Of a stretch of DNA of 64,000 bases, positions 44,558 to 54,702 are shown piece by piece. The notes under the pieces are model-generated. The model worked only from the letters and a program-made list of their open reading frames with translations, did no database searches and had not been told where the DNA came from. Every line of letters begins with the position of its first letter. Positions within the stretch are counted from its first letter, which is position 1. The stretch is from Fabrea salina (lineage: Eukaryota; Ciliophora; Heterotrichea; Heterotrichida; Fabreidae), in assembly GCA_022984795.1 (NCBI GenBank), contig JALIHJ010000011.1, positions 62,001-126,000 of the forward strand, given 5' to 3'. The translations under genes and the position numbers were made by a program.

Positions 44558-44731
44558 TTAAGCTTTAGAGGGGTCGAAGCCTTCAGCTCTGAGACACTCG
44601 TTATGTTGTTCGATCACTGCTTTACACTGGTCTTCTGAGTTGAGTAGCAAGCACTCGTCCCGTTTGGCCTTGGTTTCTTTGCACACACAGCAGATTCCTT
44701 TCTTCTTGGGTTGTTCAGTATTCGAATCCAT
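44558..44731 (-). CDS. COX17: COX17 copper chaperone for cytochrome c oxidase (57 aa)
   Basis: A small gene of 58 codons including the TAA stop. The protein has the Cox17 signature KGICCVCKETKAKRDEC: the adjacent Cys14-Cys15 pair and Cys17 around the copper site. Two CX9C pairs are visible (Cys17-Cys27 and Cys36-Cys46), which form the coiled-coil-helix fold imported by Mia40. The end EQHNECLRAEGF matches the family. It delivers Cu(I) to Sco1 and Cox11 in the mitochondrial intermembrane space. It is divergent from the coiled-coil gene at 44780. Confidence 0.95.
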   Translation of the reverse strand: MDSNTEQPKKKGICCVCKETKAKRDECLLLNSEDQCKAVIEQHNECLRAEGFDPSKA

Positions 44732-44779
44732 TTATATAAGTACTTTCAGTTTCCTTGAAGTTAGATAAACTACTGATAA

Positions 44780-46090
44780 ATGAAAAACTTCTGGGTTATT
44801 AATGACTCACTGACTTCTCGACAAGCAACTAGACTAAACTTTCTAGAAAGTGAATCGAGTCACTTGCGGAGCTACAAAAACGACCTTGAGTACTGCTTGC
44901 TAAGCTCCAAAAACTTCATCCAAGAAGTTATATCCGCCAAAATGATGTCCTCTCGACGCAACATCAACAAGTCAGAAGACACAGAGCCCTCAAACTACAT
45001 CCCTCTGCACATCATAGACGCAGCTCTTTCGCACAACAAAAAACTTTACGAAGAGCTTTACGAAACCAAAGCACAAAGAGAGATAATTAATGCGAAAGCA
45101 CTCATAGCTGAACAGCTTTGCGAAGAAAACTCAAGGAAAGAAAACGAGATTTCAGAAGAACTTGAAGAGTCCAGTAGTGAGCTAAAGTACTTAGTGGATA
45201 AAAAAGACACCAGAATCAAAAATCTCGAACAAAAGATCAGTATGTTCCAACAACAACTAGACTTGCTTAAGAATGACAGACTTATTGTTTTGTCACTTAA
45301 CAAAGGAAACTTAGGACTTCATAAACAACTTGAAAGAATCAAAATGCAACTAGGAAAAGTTTCTAAGCAACTCCAGCGCTCTGAACTCCAAAAAGACGAA
45401 TTGGGAGACTACTTAGTTGAACTAGAAAACCAACTTTCTATGTACAAGGTGCTTTCAAAGACCCCCAGGTCGCGCCACAGAAGAGGAGGCCAAAACAACT
45501 CCTACAACTTCGACTCAAACTACTCACGCGTCAACGCAGAGGCCAGTCAAAGCGAAAGCGAAGAGGAACTTGTGCTGCCTGAAAAAGCCGTAGTTACTAG
45601 CAAGCACAAACCTAGTTTGCCCAAACTTGACCTGACCAAAATAAACAGAAGAGCCGTCACTGACGTGCCTGACTTGGGAAGTCCCATTCCTATGACGAAG
45701 ATCAAAAAAATCACTAAACAACTCGAGAAAAACTGCAAACAAAAAACTGAAGACTTAAAAAAACTCAGAGACAAAGTAAAGGCACTTGAAAACGAAAAAC
45801 TAGAGCTTCTTAGAGAAAAAACTGACAGGAGCTCCAAAACTTATTCCCCCGGCAAAAAAAGACCAACTATAAAACACGTAAGAGCACAAAGTAATGCTTT
45901 GGAGTACCTCAACACTGAGGAAAAACCCGTCCAGCCTAAACCTGAGTCCAACAACATTAGTTTCAACCAAGACTCTGTTGAACTCGAAGGGTCTGCTAAC
46001 ATTTCTAGTTTTGCTGGAAGTGAAGTTATGGACTACAACGACTTTTACTCAGACAGTGTGCTGGTGGACTACCTTTCTAAAATTAATTAA
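44780..46090 (+). CDS. Hypothetical coiled-coil protein (436 aa)
   Basis: Not recognised. Coiled-coil segments span about residues 75-220 and 315-355 (KQLEKNCKQKTEDLKKLRDK). A Ser/Glu-rich linker (ASQSESEEELVLP) and a basic region lie between them. The C-terminal 45 residues are acidic, with VMDYNDFYSDSVLVDYL. It is likely cytoskeletal or a scaffold (inference). Confidence 0.7.
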   Translation: MKNFWVINDSLTSRQATRLNFLESESSHLRSYKNDLEYCLLSSKNFIQEVISAKMMSSRRNINKSEDTEPSNYIPLHIIDAALSHNKKLYEELYETKAQREIINAKALIAEQLCEENSRKENEISEELEESSSELKYLVDKKDTRIKNLEQKISMFQQQLDLLKNDRLIVLSLNKGNLGLHKQLERIKMQLGKVSKQLQRSELQKDELGDYLVELENQLSMYKVLSKTPRSRHRRGGQNNSYNFDSNYSRVNAEASQSESEEELVLPEKAVVTSKHKPSLPKLDLTKINRRAVTDVPDLGSPIPMTKIKKITKQLEKNCKQKTEDLKKLRDKVKALENEKLELLREKTDRSSKTYSPGKKRPTIKHVRAQSNALEYLNTEEKPVQPKPESNNISFNQDSVELEGSANISSFAGSEVMDYNDFYSDSVLVDYLSKIN

Positions 46091-46095
46091 TGTAA

Positions 46096-46824
46096 CTACT
46101 CTACGTTTCCAGAACCACCTTTGTGTCTAGGAGGCTCGGGAAGGTGATCAACTCTGTCTATGTAGTCTATAACTGGACTTCCTTGGTTTAATACTACTTT
46201 GGTAACTCCGGTGTTGAAGAACCCTAGTTTAGAGTCAAGGTGGATCTTCCTCAAGTGAAGGTCTTTCTTCACTAGTGCTGTGAAAAGACAGTTTAGAAAC
46301 ATTCCGTGAGACACCAAAGCTATTCTTTTGTAGGGCAAGTTTCCCCATTTAAGTTTGTTCCAAACCATCTTTGCTCTTAGAAAAGCTTCTTCACGGGTTT
46401 CCTCTTTAGGGTTAAAGTACCACCCCTGGTCTGTGACTTCACTTGGCAAGTGGAATTCAGGAAACATGTTTTGGAGTTTGTGACGTGGAGTTCCAGGGTG
46501 TCCTTTGCCTTTGTCTCTGCACCCCCTTGCTTCAAATACGTCACTCCAGACAGCTTTGTCTACTTCTAAGTCTTCTGAAACTAACTGGGCTGTATGTATA
46601 GCTCGCACCATCGGACTGGCAAAAACAGCTTCGAACTTAAAGTCCAGCCAATTTTCTTTAACAAACTTGTTGAGTGACTTAGCTTGGTCTACTCCTGGAG
46701 GTGACAAAGGAGGGTCTGGTAGTCTGAGAGGCTCATATGTGTCTCCATACATTAGGTGCATGAGGTTGTTGTTTGACTCGGCGTGCCTGATGAAGTAAAC
46801 ACAAAGACTTTTAGTTTTAGTCAT
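46096..46824 (-). CDS. Histidine phosphatase superfamily protein (242 aa)
   Basis: Phosphoglycerate-mutase-like fold. The catalytic motif is YFIRHAESNNN (His near residue 12) with Ala where many members have Gly. FASPMVRAIHTAQ and the second catalytic His in IALVSHGMFLNCLF are present. EARGCRDKGKGHPGT fits the substrate loop. The class includes phosphoglycerate mutases, fructose-2,6-bisphosphatases and protein phosphatases (UBASH3-like); the substrate cannot be told from sequence. The stop is TAG. Confidence 0.88.
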   Translation of the reverse strand: MTKTKSLCVYFIRHAESNNNLMHLMYGDTYEPLRLPDPPLSPPGVDQAKSLNKFVKENWLDFKFEAVFASPMVRAIHTAQLVSEDLEVDKAVWSDVFEARGCRDKGKGHPGTPRHKLQNMFPEFHLPSEVTDQGWYFNPKEETREEAFLRAKMVWNKLKWGNLPYKRIALVSHGMFLNCLFTALVKKDLHLRKIHLDSKLGFFNTGVTKVVLNQGSPVIDYIDRVDHLPEPPRHKGGSGNVE

Positions 46825-46826
46825 TA

Positions 46827-49800
46827 TTACTTAGAACTAGTTACTTGTTGTAGGTGTAGCAAAGCACTTTCAACTTCTTGGATTTCTCCTTCAATCACGC
46901 TAAGGCCTTCTTGGTCTTCTTCGTACTTTTCTAGGCACTTGGCTGTTTTGGGGAAGAAGCTCACGTCGTTTTGTTGGATTTTTGTTTTCACGTCCCTTTC
47001 AATCCCGTCGCATTGTTCAATAGACTTCTTTCTGATGTAAATAATGTAGGCTAAGTAAGCCCATGTGTTGTGCTCAATGTGAATGTGCTGAGTCCACCCC
47101 GAACCCCTTAGTTCGAATTCGTACTTTTCTCTGCCACACACAAAACACACAGACTTCACGTCTTGTTCATACTCCTTTCTTTTGTCCCTCAAGTCAGCAA
47201 AGGTGTCTATGATTATGCCAAATATAATGTTCAGCAAAATAATGCTTACTATCAGGAAGAACATTATGTCGAAAAACTGCCTCAGCCAGTAGTTCTCGTC
47301 GTCTTTCACAGGCTGCAGCAAGAACTCCCCTATTCCTCCTCCAGCTCTCAGTCCTAAGTTTATTGTACTCACGAAACAGTCCAGCAAAGACTCGCAGTAA
47401 GTGTTCATGTCTGCACCTTCTTCTTGCGTAACAAAGTACTCCCCCAGCCACAGAAATCCAAACACCGAAAACAAGTACAAAATTATCAACCCCAAAACAA
47501 CAGTGAGTCCTAACTGCTTGCTGTTTTCAGTGATGGCTTTAAGTATGTTGCGTAGGTCGTCGCTCCTCCGAATAACGTCTAAAAGCAAAAAAGGGTAAAA
47601 AAAAGGATTCACCAAAGCAAAGATAGCCAATACAACTATGATCAGGTTGAAAACGTTTTCTTTGTGGAACAAAAGGTAAGGAACTTTATGCCAAAACTTG
47701 AACTCGTTAGGCTTTTTTTGGGAGTCAGCAGCTTTAACATAGTACCTCATTAGTACTGTGCCTTTGAGTTTGCTGAGAGCAGGTAAGTTGTAGAAGTCGG
47801 AGTCTGTAGGTTTGTAAACCTGTTCGTAAATTATGATGGGGTAGTTTTCAATAATAAAAAACAGGTAAATCGATATAGATAAAATAATCAGTATAACAGC
47901 TAAGGCAATGTTTAAGCCGTTGACACTAAAAGACCCCAGTTCGTAGTCTCTGTCTTCAGTAGAAGAAGTTGAGAACAAAAGAATCAAGTTCAAAAGCACT
48001 ATTACTGAAAAAGTTATTTTGGCAAGTGACTTGGACTTACTAGACCACCAACTAAAAGTTCTGAACCTAGAAAGTTGCTGGAGGTGGTTCATGTGGAGTT
48101 GGTACTTTTCACTTTCGTAAAAAAAGGACTTAATTTTTTCTTCGTGGGTGTTTCTGTTGATGCTGTAAACAAGTTTCTTTTTCATAGAGGTGCTTAAAAA
48201 GGCCAGCATAGAAGGAAACATGAAGTAGCACTTTTCTATACTGCCTTTGACTTCAATTTCTACAGTGCCTATTAAAGACAGGTAAAACTCGTAAGCTTGT
48301 TCTTGGGTTGGGTTTTCAATAACTACTTCTTTGTAGCGCTTTTTGAAGAAATGCCAAATTCCTGTGAAAAGGTCTTCGTTCCTGCCTCCTAGTTCCTGGA
48401 TTCTGTTTAGGATTTCTTTGGCTTCGGCAGATTTGCTTATAGTTAAGTACTGGAGTTTTTCGTGGTAAGGAAAGAACTGTTTTAACTGGAGAGTGATTAT
48501 CACTATGTCGAAACCAATCAAGATCTTTTCCCAGTTTTCCTTGGAAATAACTTGGGGTTTTTGGTTGAAGCACTTGTAAAGCGAGTTGTGGAACTCAAGC
48601 ACGTCTGACTTAGTTCCTTCGTTTTGGATTCTTTCTTGCATTATGTACTCTAAGTTGGGGTGAATGTGTTTTTGGTAAATTTCATAGGCTTTTTGGCCTA
48701 AGCTTGGGAAGTCAATTTCTTGAATCATCATTTGGGGTATTTCTTGGTGCTTTTGTCCTTCTAACAAGCACTTTAAGAACTTGATTCCGTACCAGTAAAA
48801 GGTTTCATGGGTATTTTCGGAGGTTTTTAAAGACAAAACTGTATCCAAAAACCCGTAAAGCTTCTTTCTGGTTCCTAAAAGTAACTGGTTGTCCACACAG
48901 GGTCCTTTGCAGAGCTCTATTAGGGTTTCGAAGCACTGAGTAACTAAAGCATTAGCTTCTTCGTCTATCAAAATATAAGACCCTACTTCCTTTATGTTCA
49001 CTAAGAACTCAGCTATTTCTTTAACTAAGTTTATAGAAACAGTTCTTTGCGACACACTTAAGTCTTCTTGGTTTCTAATGAAGTCCTGGAACTCCAAAAA
49101 GCAGTTTACACAAAAAAGCTTAACGAGCTTTACAAGCGAAGTTATGTGTTTAACTTCAATGTTTTCGTAACCAGACTCTAAAAGTACTTCTTCGGGTTCA
49201 AATTCCCCTACGAACCCAGCTACGGCTTTTGTGGGTTCCCGTTGGTACTCTCTTTTTGCTCGCTGAACTATTCTGTCTCTGGAGTTTCTGAGTTCTTTCC
49301 TTATATAAGAAAACAAGTTAGAGTCAGAGGAACTTTTAAGTATTTCCAAAACTCTAGTTTGCACTTTAAGGTTGCCTTCATCTAAGAGAGAAGTCAACAA
49401 CTCAGTAGCTTCACATACAAGGTCTTGTTGGTTTGACTCGTTGATGGTGTCTAAAGCCAACTCCAAAGCTCCAGCTTTGCTTAGAGTTTCTTGGACTTCC
49501 TGGTACTCAGTTGCGTTACTTTTTTGAGGTGCAACTAAAAAATTAAGGATTTTGATAATGTAAATTTTGTGCTTTTTCTTGTTGAATGCAGTGCCTAGCT
49601 TTTGGATAAACTCACTTAAAAAAGCAGAGTCTTTTTTTCTGATAGCACTGTCTAAAACTTCGGACTTAACTTTTTCAACTAGTCCTTGGATGTCTTGATC
49701 TTTACAGAGCTTGTCAAAAGTTTCTGAGAACTCAAGAGTTTTGCTCTTAAGTAAGTACTCAAAAGAAGTAGTGTTGTAGGACTTTTTTTGTCTGAGTTTA

Positions 49801-52800
49801 AACCCTCTTTTTCTCTTCCTCACAGAATGTGGGTTCTTGGCAAAGTACTTTCTCAAGTGTTTGGAAAACTCTTTAAACTCAATGACTCCGTCTGAGTTTT
49901 TGTCTAAGACTTTGTAAGCTGCTTCTATTTCTGCCCTAGTTACTGACTTTCCAAGGATTTCTTTAATGCCACTTTCGAACTCTAAGTACTCTATGTTTCC
50001 ACTTTTGTCCACGTCAAAAACGCCAAAGGCTTCTTGCAGTAAAAGTTTTTCTTCAATTATAAACTCCCTTACCTTGCCAATTATAGAGTTGAGTTCCTCA
50101 AAACCACTTTCCGGTGCTTCAAAATCTCCTTCCAAGGGAATTACCTCTCTGCAAGAATTGACTATCATTAAGAGGTTTGAAAAGTCTAAGCGCGGATGAC
50201 TTTCTGAGTAGTCTTGGAGTTGGTCGTGGAGTTCTCTTAGTAGTGCTCTGAGCTTAGCAACTTCTTGCTTCATGCTGTCACCAAGTGCAACTTCATTTGA
50301 AACAAAGCAATCTCTTAAAAAGTGAAGGAGTCCGTACTTTTCGTTCCACCAAGACTCGTCACCCGACAAGTAGTTCCAATACTTAATGACTTTTTTCTGT
50401 TCTTGAGACAAAGTAACTTCTGTTTGGTTCTCTGAGTAGAACCTAGACTTCATTTCTTGCTCAACTTTTTCAAAGTTTTCAACTTGGGTTTCTTCTATGA
50501 TTCTTTTGAAGATGTAGAGTTTGTTTACGTCTGCTTTTTGCGAGCGGATGTTTTTGTAAACTCCAAAGTAAGCTAAGTTAACTATTTCGTGTAGGGAGTT
50601 TCTGAACTCACTTAAGTCTTGGTACACTACTTTTCTGAAGAAGTCTTCCATCCTGTTGATTGACACACCGCCTTCACCAGCACCTTCTACTGGAGCCAAA
50701 TAGGCTTCAAACAAGTAACGCAGGTAAAACTTCTTAGTGAAGTAGTTTCTTTCCTCTCCTATTTTTTTGCACAAGTTGGAGTAAGTAACTAGTTTTCTTG
50801 CTTGAAGCACTCCAAACCTGTTGTTAGCTATGCAGGCATTAATGCAGTTGATCACTTCGATGTGGAACAAAAGTCGGGAGTCTTCGTTTTCTGGGTCTTC
50901 AATTTTAGGCCTCAGGAAGTCTATAGTCTTGTTAGGTTGCATGTAAATCTTTTTGATTGCATTGTTGTTAAGGATACCTTCTAGTATGTCAGTTTGTATT
51001 TTTGGGTCAGAATTTCCAGCCAGCACAAAACTCTTAAGGAGTTGCAAAAGTTGGTAGTAAGTAGTTTCCTCGTCAATTAAGTCTAAGATGTTCTTTATAG
51101 TTCCGTAGACTTCTTGAGATTTCTTTTTCACAGTTAATATCTGTGCCAGAAGTTTAGTTGTTTTGGGCAACTTGCTTGAAAGTTCTTTTAGTCTGTTTTC
51201 ATGAGGAATAAGTAGCTTCTGGTTGTGGGGGTTGTTTTTGCAAAAGCGGTAAAGAGCTTCAACTGTGTTGTTGAAAAGAGGTGTTAGGGTGCTTCCGAAT
51301 TCTAAGTGAAGCATTTGTCCAAGCACTTTGTGGATTCCGCTGTGTCTAAGTAAGTTTTGGCACTTTTCTTTTTTGGTGGAGTCTTTGAATTCAGTTTTGA
51401 ATATTTCAGCACAGTCCAAAGTAATCAAAGTCGAGTCTTTTAGTGCGTTGTTGAAAGTAGAGTCATGGTCAGCTGCTTCTTCTTGGAACTGGCTAAATGT
51501 CCTAAGTATTTCTTTGAGCCGGTTGCGCCACTGTACAAGGTTGACATACTGTTGTTTGATTTGAGTGTTGGTGAGGAACTCTAAGGTTTTAAACTGCTTA
51601 GCTATGGACTTACGTTGGTTCAGGTCCTGAATTATGAGTTCTAGTGATACTTTACGGATTTCTTCGTTTTTGGTTTCGTCTGCTTTAAACATGAGTTTGA
51701 GTAAGTAAATTTCCAAAACTATAGTGTCAGACTCGTTTTTGAGGCTTGAAGTTTCTATATACTCAGGCTGGTTAAGAAACAACTTGTCCATGTGAACGTT
51801 GGTATAGGTTGTTTCTTCATCCTCAGTTCTTATTCTGACGTTCCAATCTAAACACTTCATGATTTCGTTGAACTTACTTGTTAGTTCTAACTCAAAGAAG
51901 TCTCTGTACTCGTAGCAGCTTTTGAAAAGGTTTTGGAGTTTGTACACATGGAAGTTTTCCCTTCTAATCAAGTAAACTCTTAAGAAGTGCAAAGCTTCGT
52001 TTACTAGCTCAAAAAGCTTCATTTCAACTGAGGAGTTGTAAGCAGTCTTTAAAAGGTGTTCTGTTTCGAGAATTAAGCTTATGCACCAGTGAGGCTCCTT
52101 TTCTAAGGTTCCTTCATAACCTGCTTTGAAAACCAATAAGTAGCAAATAGGCTCTAGTAAGTAAAACATGCAGTAGTAGTTCACAACCTGGAAGTCCACC
52201 ATAGCTCTGGTAAGCTTTAAAAAGGAGTTCACGCACTTAAGCTTGCTTTTAGAAACCCTTTCCACTGAAACTCCTGAAAAACTCCAAAACTCCAGTACTA
52301 TTTGTTTTAGGGTATCTAGGTTTTCTCTGAGTGAAATAGTTTCTTCTCTGGGAGTGTCTGAACTTTCCCAGTCGTAACACCGAGAAGTGTGCTCAGACAC
52401 TGCATTGTAAGGGTCTACATCCACATAAACTACTCTGCACAACTGGGCATAGGCCCCTCTAATGTTGTCTGGCAAACGGGTGTTTTGGAGTGCTTTAGTT
52501 ATGTGCAGCAAACTTGCGTTTAGTTTCTGCTTGACTTGGTTTATAGCATTTTTGTACCTGTCCAGACATATATTGGCTAGTAAGTAAATAGCGTTTGAGA
52601 GGTACTCAGAGTACTCATTGTCTTTTGCTAAGTCTTCTAAGTAAAACACAGCGTTAAACTCTTCCTGGATCAAAGCAGTGCTTTCCTTTGCTAGTCCGAT
52701 CTCGCCCAAAAAAGGGTTTTTTTCCAGGAACTCTTGAAGAGACAAGTTACTTTCTGTAGTGTTAAACTCAATGCAGGGCTGGTTGTTTTTTGTTTTGAAT

Positions 52801-54698
52801 TTAAGTACCCTGAAGTCGACTTCTTGGTCCAAAAGGTGTCTTTTGGCGTATGCTTGGTACTTAAGCACTCCTTGTCCGTTGCACTCACACAAGTTCTTTA
52901 AAATACTTAAGTAAAGAGTTTGTTCTTTAATGTTGGTTTGAGTGACTGTTTTGAAGTTAGAAAACCACCTTTTAAGAACTGACTCGTCTACTGACTGAAA
53001 TTCATAAGAGTACTTAAACACTTCTTTTATGATACTGGCTATTTCGTCTTCAACTCCTTCAGTAAGCATTTTCATCAGGTGGTTTTCATGGTTCTGGTAA
53101 AGACTGCAGCAGTTCTTGTCGTTGTTTTCAATGATTTTAAAAGTAACTTCGTAAATCTTTTTTTGAGTGCTTTTGAAGCTTGAAGCTTCGGGACTTTTCT
53201 TGTTGATATCAGCTATGAGGTCAGCAAGGTCCACTAAGCAGTCCAATATTCCCATTTCCCTAAAAGAGTTTTGCTTTGTGGTGAAGTCTACGGAGCTTTC
53301 GTTTTTGCAGATGATTTTTTGTAACAAGTTGTCAAGCATCATGTCCAAAGCCTTTTTTGTCCGGGTTCTGAACTGGTTCCTCGAAAACTTCTTTTTAAGG
53401 TGGTGGTAGAAGTTCACTAGGTACGGAGCCATCAAGTTAAGTTTGTAAACGTGTTCAGTTTGAGTTTCCAAAACGTCTTCAATCACAAAAGCAACCCCAG
53501 AGTAGTCTTTTTTGTCTAGGGACAAGTCAATTCCCAGCTTTTGTTTTTGGTTTCTGCTTACAAAGCTGTGGGACTTAGGGGGTTCTTTTACTTTTAAGAA
53601 CTTAGAAGACTCAGTTTTCACAGTAAGTATCATTCCAAACCGAATACTTTCTTCAGGAGTTTCAAAGTCAGGCTCTAGAGTGAAGAGTGTTCCTTTTTGG
53701 TAAGCTTCAGGAACTAGTCTTATCTCTTCTTCTTGTTCTTGCAGAAACATTCCAGTAGCCAAGTGCTTGATTCTAAACCTTTCGTTCCAACAAGCGACTC
53801 CACCCACAAAAGCCGCTTCTCTTTGAAGTTCCCAAAGTGAGTTGCTCGTGTTGTTGTTTTTTTCCACAAAAAGACCAATTGATTCGTTTTTTTCGAGAAG
53901 AGAAGTTTCTTCGACTGCTAAGTATCCCTCTGAAACTCTGTGGTAGATTTTGAAAGAGTCACCTGTAGTTACAAACTTAGTTGTATCCCCAAAGTAGTCA
54001 AAAGTAGTGTATCTCCGAAGGTTCCAGTGAATTGGGTTTCCACCAGCGTTTGCTTCTAGCTTGTCGTTGGAACTAGAAATTCCTGACTCGTGAAAATGCA
54101 GGTAGTAGTCTGACTTTTCTGAAAAAAACTTTAAACAAACACTGTCTGTGTACTGGACAATGTCTCCTTCGCTTCTGAGTTTGTTCACAGGAAGTACTTC
54201 GAACCATGAGTTCTCCCCTCCCTTCTCGTTGATGTCTACTTGCAAGCACCCTGGCTCCGAAGCTATAGTTTTGGAGTTTGTGCAAATGAACCCATTGCTG
54301 TGGCAGTGTCTTAACTGGATTCTTTCTCCGTAAGTAATTGCTTTTCCAAGGGTCATCTTAAGTTCGGTGTCTGACTTTTTAGAGTGGCTTTTTGAAACTC
54401 TGCGTGCAGTTTGGACTTGAAACAGGCAAGAACGAGTTAAAACGTTGCCTCCGTCTTTGCTTGCAGAGTACTTAGGAATCACTCGGAGTCTTTCGTTTAT
54501 AACTCCGTCTGCTGAAAGAACTCCTTTGTAATTCAAGTCTGAAGTTTTATGAGTTACAAGGATTACAATGTCTCCTACTTTTAAGTGCCCTGACTTCTGA
54601 GTCCTAGTTTGTTGCTTTATGTCAGGCACGCTGCTGAGTTTTTTCCTAACAGGAGAAGCTCTACCGGTTTTGAGTTTGGACATCCTCAGTTCAGCCAT
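46827..54698 (-). CDS. IP3 receptor/ryanodine receptor-family Ca2+ release channel (2623 aa)
   Basis: The largest gene of the window, read in one exon. The N-terminal 400 residues hold the beta-trefoil/MIR region (ITYGERIQLRHCHSNGFICT, GVACWNERFRIKHLATGMFL). Long helical RIH-type repeats follow. An EF-hand pair lies near residues 1550-1610 (FDVDKSGNIEYLEF and LDKNSDGVIEFKEF), a RyR-like and not IP3R-like trait. TM segments begin near residue 2230. The selectivity filter is GGGIGE (about 2450), versus GGGIGD/GGGVGD. The C-terminal Cys2-His2 zinc motif (CFVCG, then HIHIEHNTWAYLAYIIYI) matches the family. There are no SPRY or RyR repeats. It resembles the CRC channels known in Paramecium: alveolar, ER or vacuole Ca2+ release (inference). 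Confidence 0.93.
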   Translation of the reverse strand: MAELRMSKLKTGRASPVRKKLSSVPDIKQQTRTQKSGHLKVGDIVILVTHKTSDLNYKGVLSADGVINERLRVIPKYSASKDGGNVLTRSCLFQVQTARRVSKSHSKKSDTELKMTLGKAITYGERIQLRHCHSNGFICTNSKTIASEPGCLQVDINEKGGENSWFEVLPVNKLRSEGDIVQYTDSVCLKFFSEKSDYYLHFHESGISSSNDKLEANAGGNPIHWNLRRYTTFDYFGDTTKFVTTGDSFKIYHRVSEGYLAVEETSLLEKNESIGLFVEKNNNTSNSLWELQREAAFVGGVACWNERFRIKHLATGMFLQEQEEEIRLVPEAYQKGTLFTLEPDFETPEESIRFGMILTVKTESSKFLKVKEPPKSHSFVSRNQKQKLGIDLSLDKKDYSGVAFVIEDVLETQTEHVYKLNLMAPYLVNFYHHLKKKFSRNQFRTRTKKALDMMLDNLLQKIICKNESSVDFTTKQNSFREMGILDCLVDLADLIADINKKSPEASSFKSTQKKIYEVTFKIIENNDKNCCSLYQNHENHLMKMLTEGVEDEIASIIKEVFKYSYEFQSVDESVLKRWFSNFKTVTQTNIKEQTLYLSILKNLCECNGQGVLKYQAYAKRHLLDQEVDFRVLKFKTKNNQPCIEFNTTESNLSLQEFLEKNPFLGEIGLAKESTALIQEEFNAVFYLEDLAKDNEYSEYLSNAIYLLANICLDRYKNAINQVKQKLNASLLHITKALQNTRLPDNIRGAYAQLCRVVYVDVDPYNAVSEHTSRCYDWESSDTPREETISLRENLDTLKQIVLEFWSFSGVSVERVSKSKLKCVNSFLKLTRAMVDFQVVNYYCMFYLLEPICYLLVFKAGYEGTLEKEPHWCISLILETEHLLKTAYNSSVEMKLFELVNEALHFLRVYLIRRENFHVYKLQNLFKSCYEYRDFFELELTSKFNEIMKCLDWNVRIRTEDEETTYTNVHMDKLFLNQPEYIETSSLKNESDTIVLEIYLLKLMFKADETKNEEIRKVSLELIIQDLNQRKSIAKQFKTLEFLTNTQIKQQYVNLVQWRNRLKEILRTFSQFQEEAADHDSTFNNALKDSTLITLDCAEIFKTEFKDSTKKEKCQNLLRHSGIHKVLGQMLHLEFGSTLTPLFNNTVEALYRFCKNNPHNQKLLIPHENRLKELSSKLPKTTKLLAQILTVKKKSQEVYGTIKNILDLIDEETTYYQLLQLLKSFVLAGNSDPKIQTDILEGILNNNAIKKIYMQPNKTIDFLRPKIEDPENEDSRLLFHIEVINCINACIANNRFGVLQARKLVTYSNLCKKIGEERNYFTKKFYLRYLFEAYLAPVEGAGEGGVSINRMEDFFRKVVYQDLSEFRNSLHEIVNLAYFGVYKNIRSQKADVNKLYIFKRIIEETQVENFEKVEQEMKSRFYSENQTEVTLSQEQKKVIKYWNYLSGDESWWNEKYGLLHFLRDCFVSNEVALGDSMKQEVAKLRALLRELHDQLQDYSESHPRLDFSNLLMIVNSCREVIPLEGDFEAPESGFEELNSIIGKVREFIIEEKLLLQEAFGVFDVDKSGNIEYLEFESGIKEILGKSVTRAEIEAAYKVLDKNSDGVIEFKEFSKHLRKYFAKNPHSVRKRKRGFKLRQKKSYNTTSFEYLLKSKTLEFSETFDKLCKDQDIQGLVEKVKSEVLDSAIRKKDSAFLSEFIQKLGTAFNKKKHKIYIIKILNFLVAPQKSNATEYQEVQETLSKAGALELALDTINESNQQDLVCEATELLTSLLDEGNLKVQTRVLEILKSSSDSNLFSYIRKELRNSRDRIVQRAKREYQREPTKAVAGFVGEFEPEEVLLESGYENIEVKHITSLVKLVKLFCVNCFLEFQDFIRNQEDLSVSQRTVSINLVKEIAEFLVNIKEVGSYILIDEEANALVTQCFETLIELCKGPCVDNQLLLGTRKKLYGFLDTVLSLKTSENTHETFYWYGIKFLKCLLEGQKHQEIPQMMIQEIDFPSLGQKAYEIYQKHIHPNLEYIMQERIQNEGTKSDVLEFHNSLYKCFNQKPQVISKENWEKILIGFDIVIITLQLKQFFPYHEKLQYLTISKSAEAKEILNRIQELGGRNEDLFTGIWHFFKKRYKEVVIENPTQEQAYEFYLSLIGTVEIEVKGSIEKCYFMFPSMLAFLSTSMKKKLVYSINRNTHEEKIKSFFYESEKYQLHMNHLQQLSRFRTFSWWSSKSKSLAKITFSVIVLLNLILLFSTSSTEDRDYELGSFSVNGLNIALAVILIILSISIYLFFIIENYPIIIYEQVYKPTDSDFYNLPALSKLKGTVLMRYYVKAADSQKKPNEFKFWHKVPYLLFHKENVFNLIIVVLAIFALVNPFFYPFLLLDVIRRSDDLRNILKAITENSKQLGLTVVLGLIILYLFSVFGFLWLGEYFVTQEEGADMNTYCESLLDCFVSTINLGLRAGGGIGEFLLQPVKDDENYWLRQFFDIMFFLIVSIILLNIIFGIIIDTFADLRDKRKEYEQDVKSVCFVCGREKYEFELRGSGWTQHIHIEHNTWAYLAYIIYIRKKSIEQCDGIERDVKTKIQQNDVSFFPKTAKCLEKYEEDQEGLSVIEGEIQEVESALLHLQQVTSSK

Positions 54699-54702
54699 TT
54701 AT
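54699..54702. promoter_or_regulatory. Four-base spacer between two divergent start codons
   Basis: TTAT is all that lies between the CAT of the Ca2+-channel gene (54696-54698) and the ATG of the aminopeptidase (54703). Both starts fit the conserved protein N-termini only loosely, but no better ATG exists for the channel. Confidence 0.4.
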
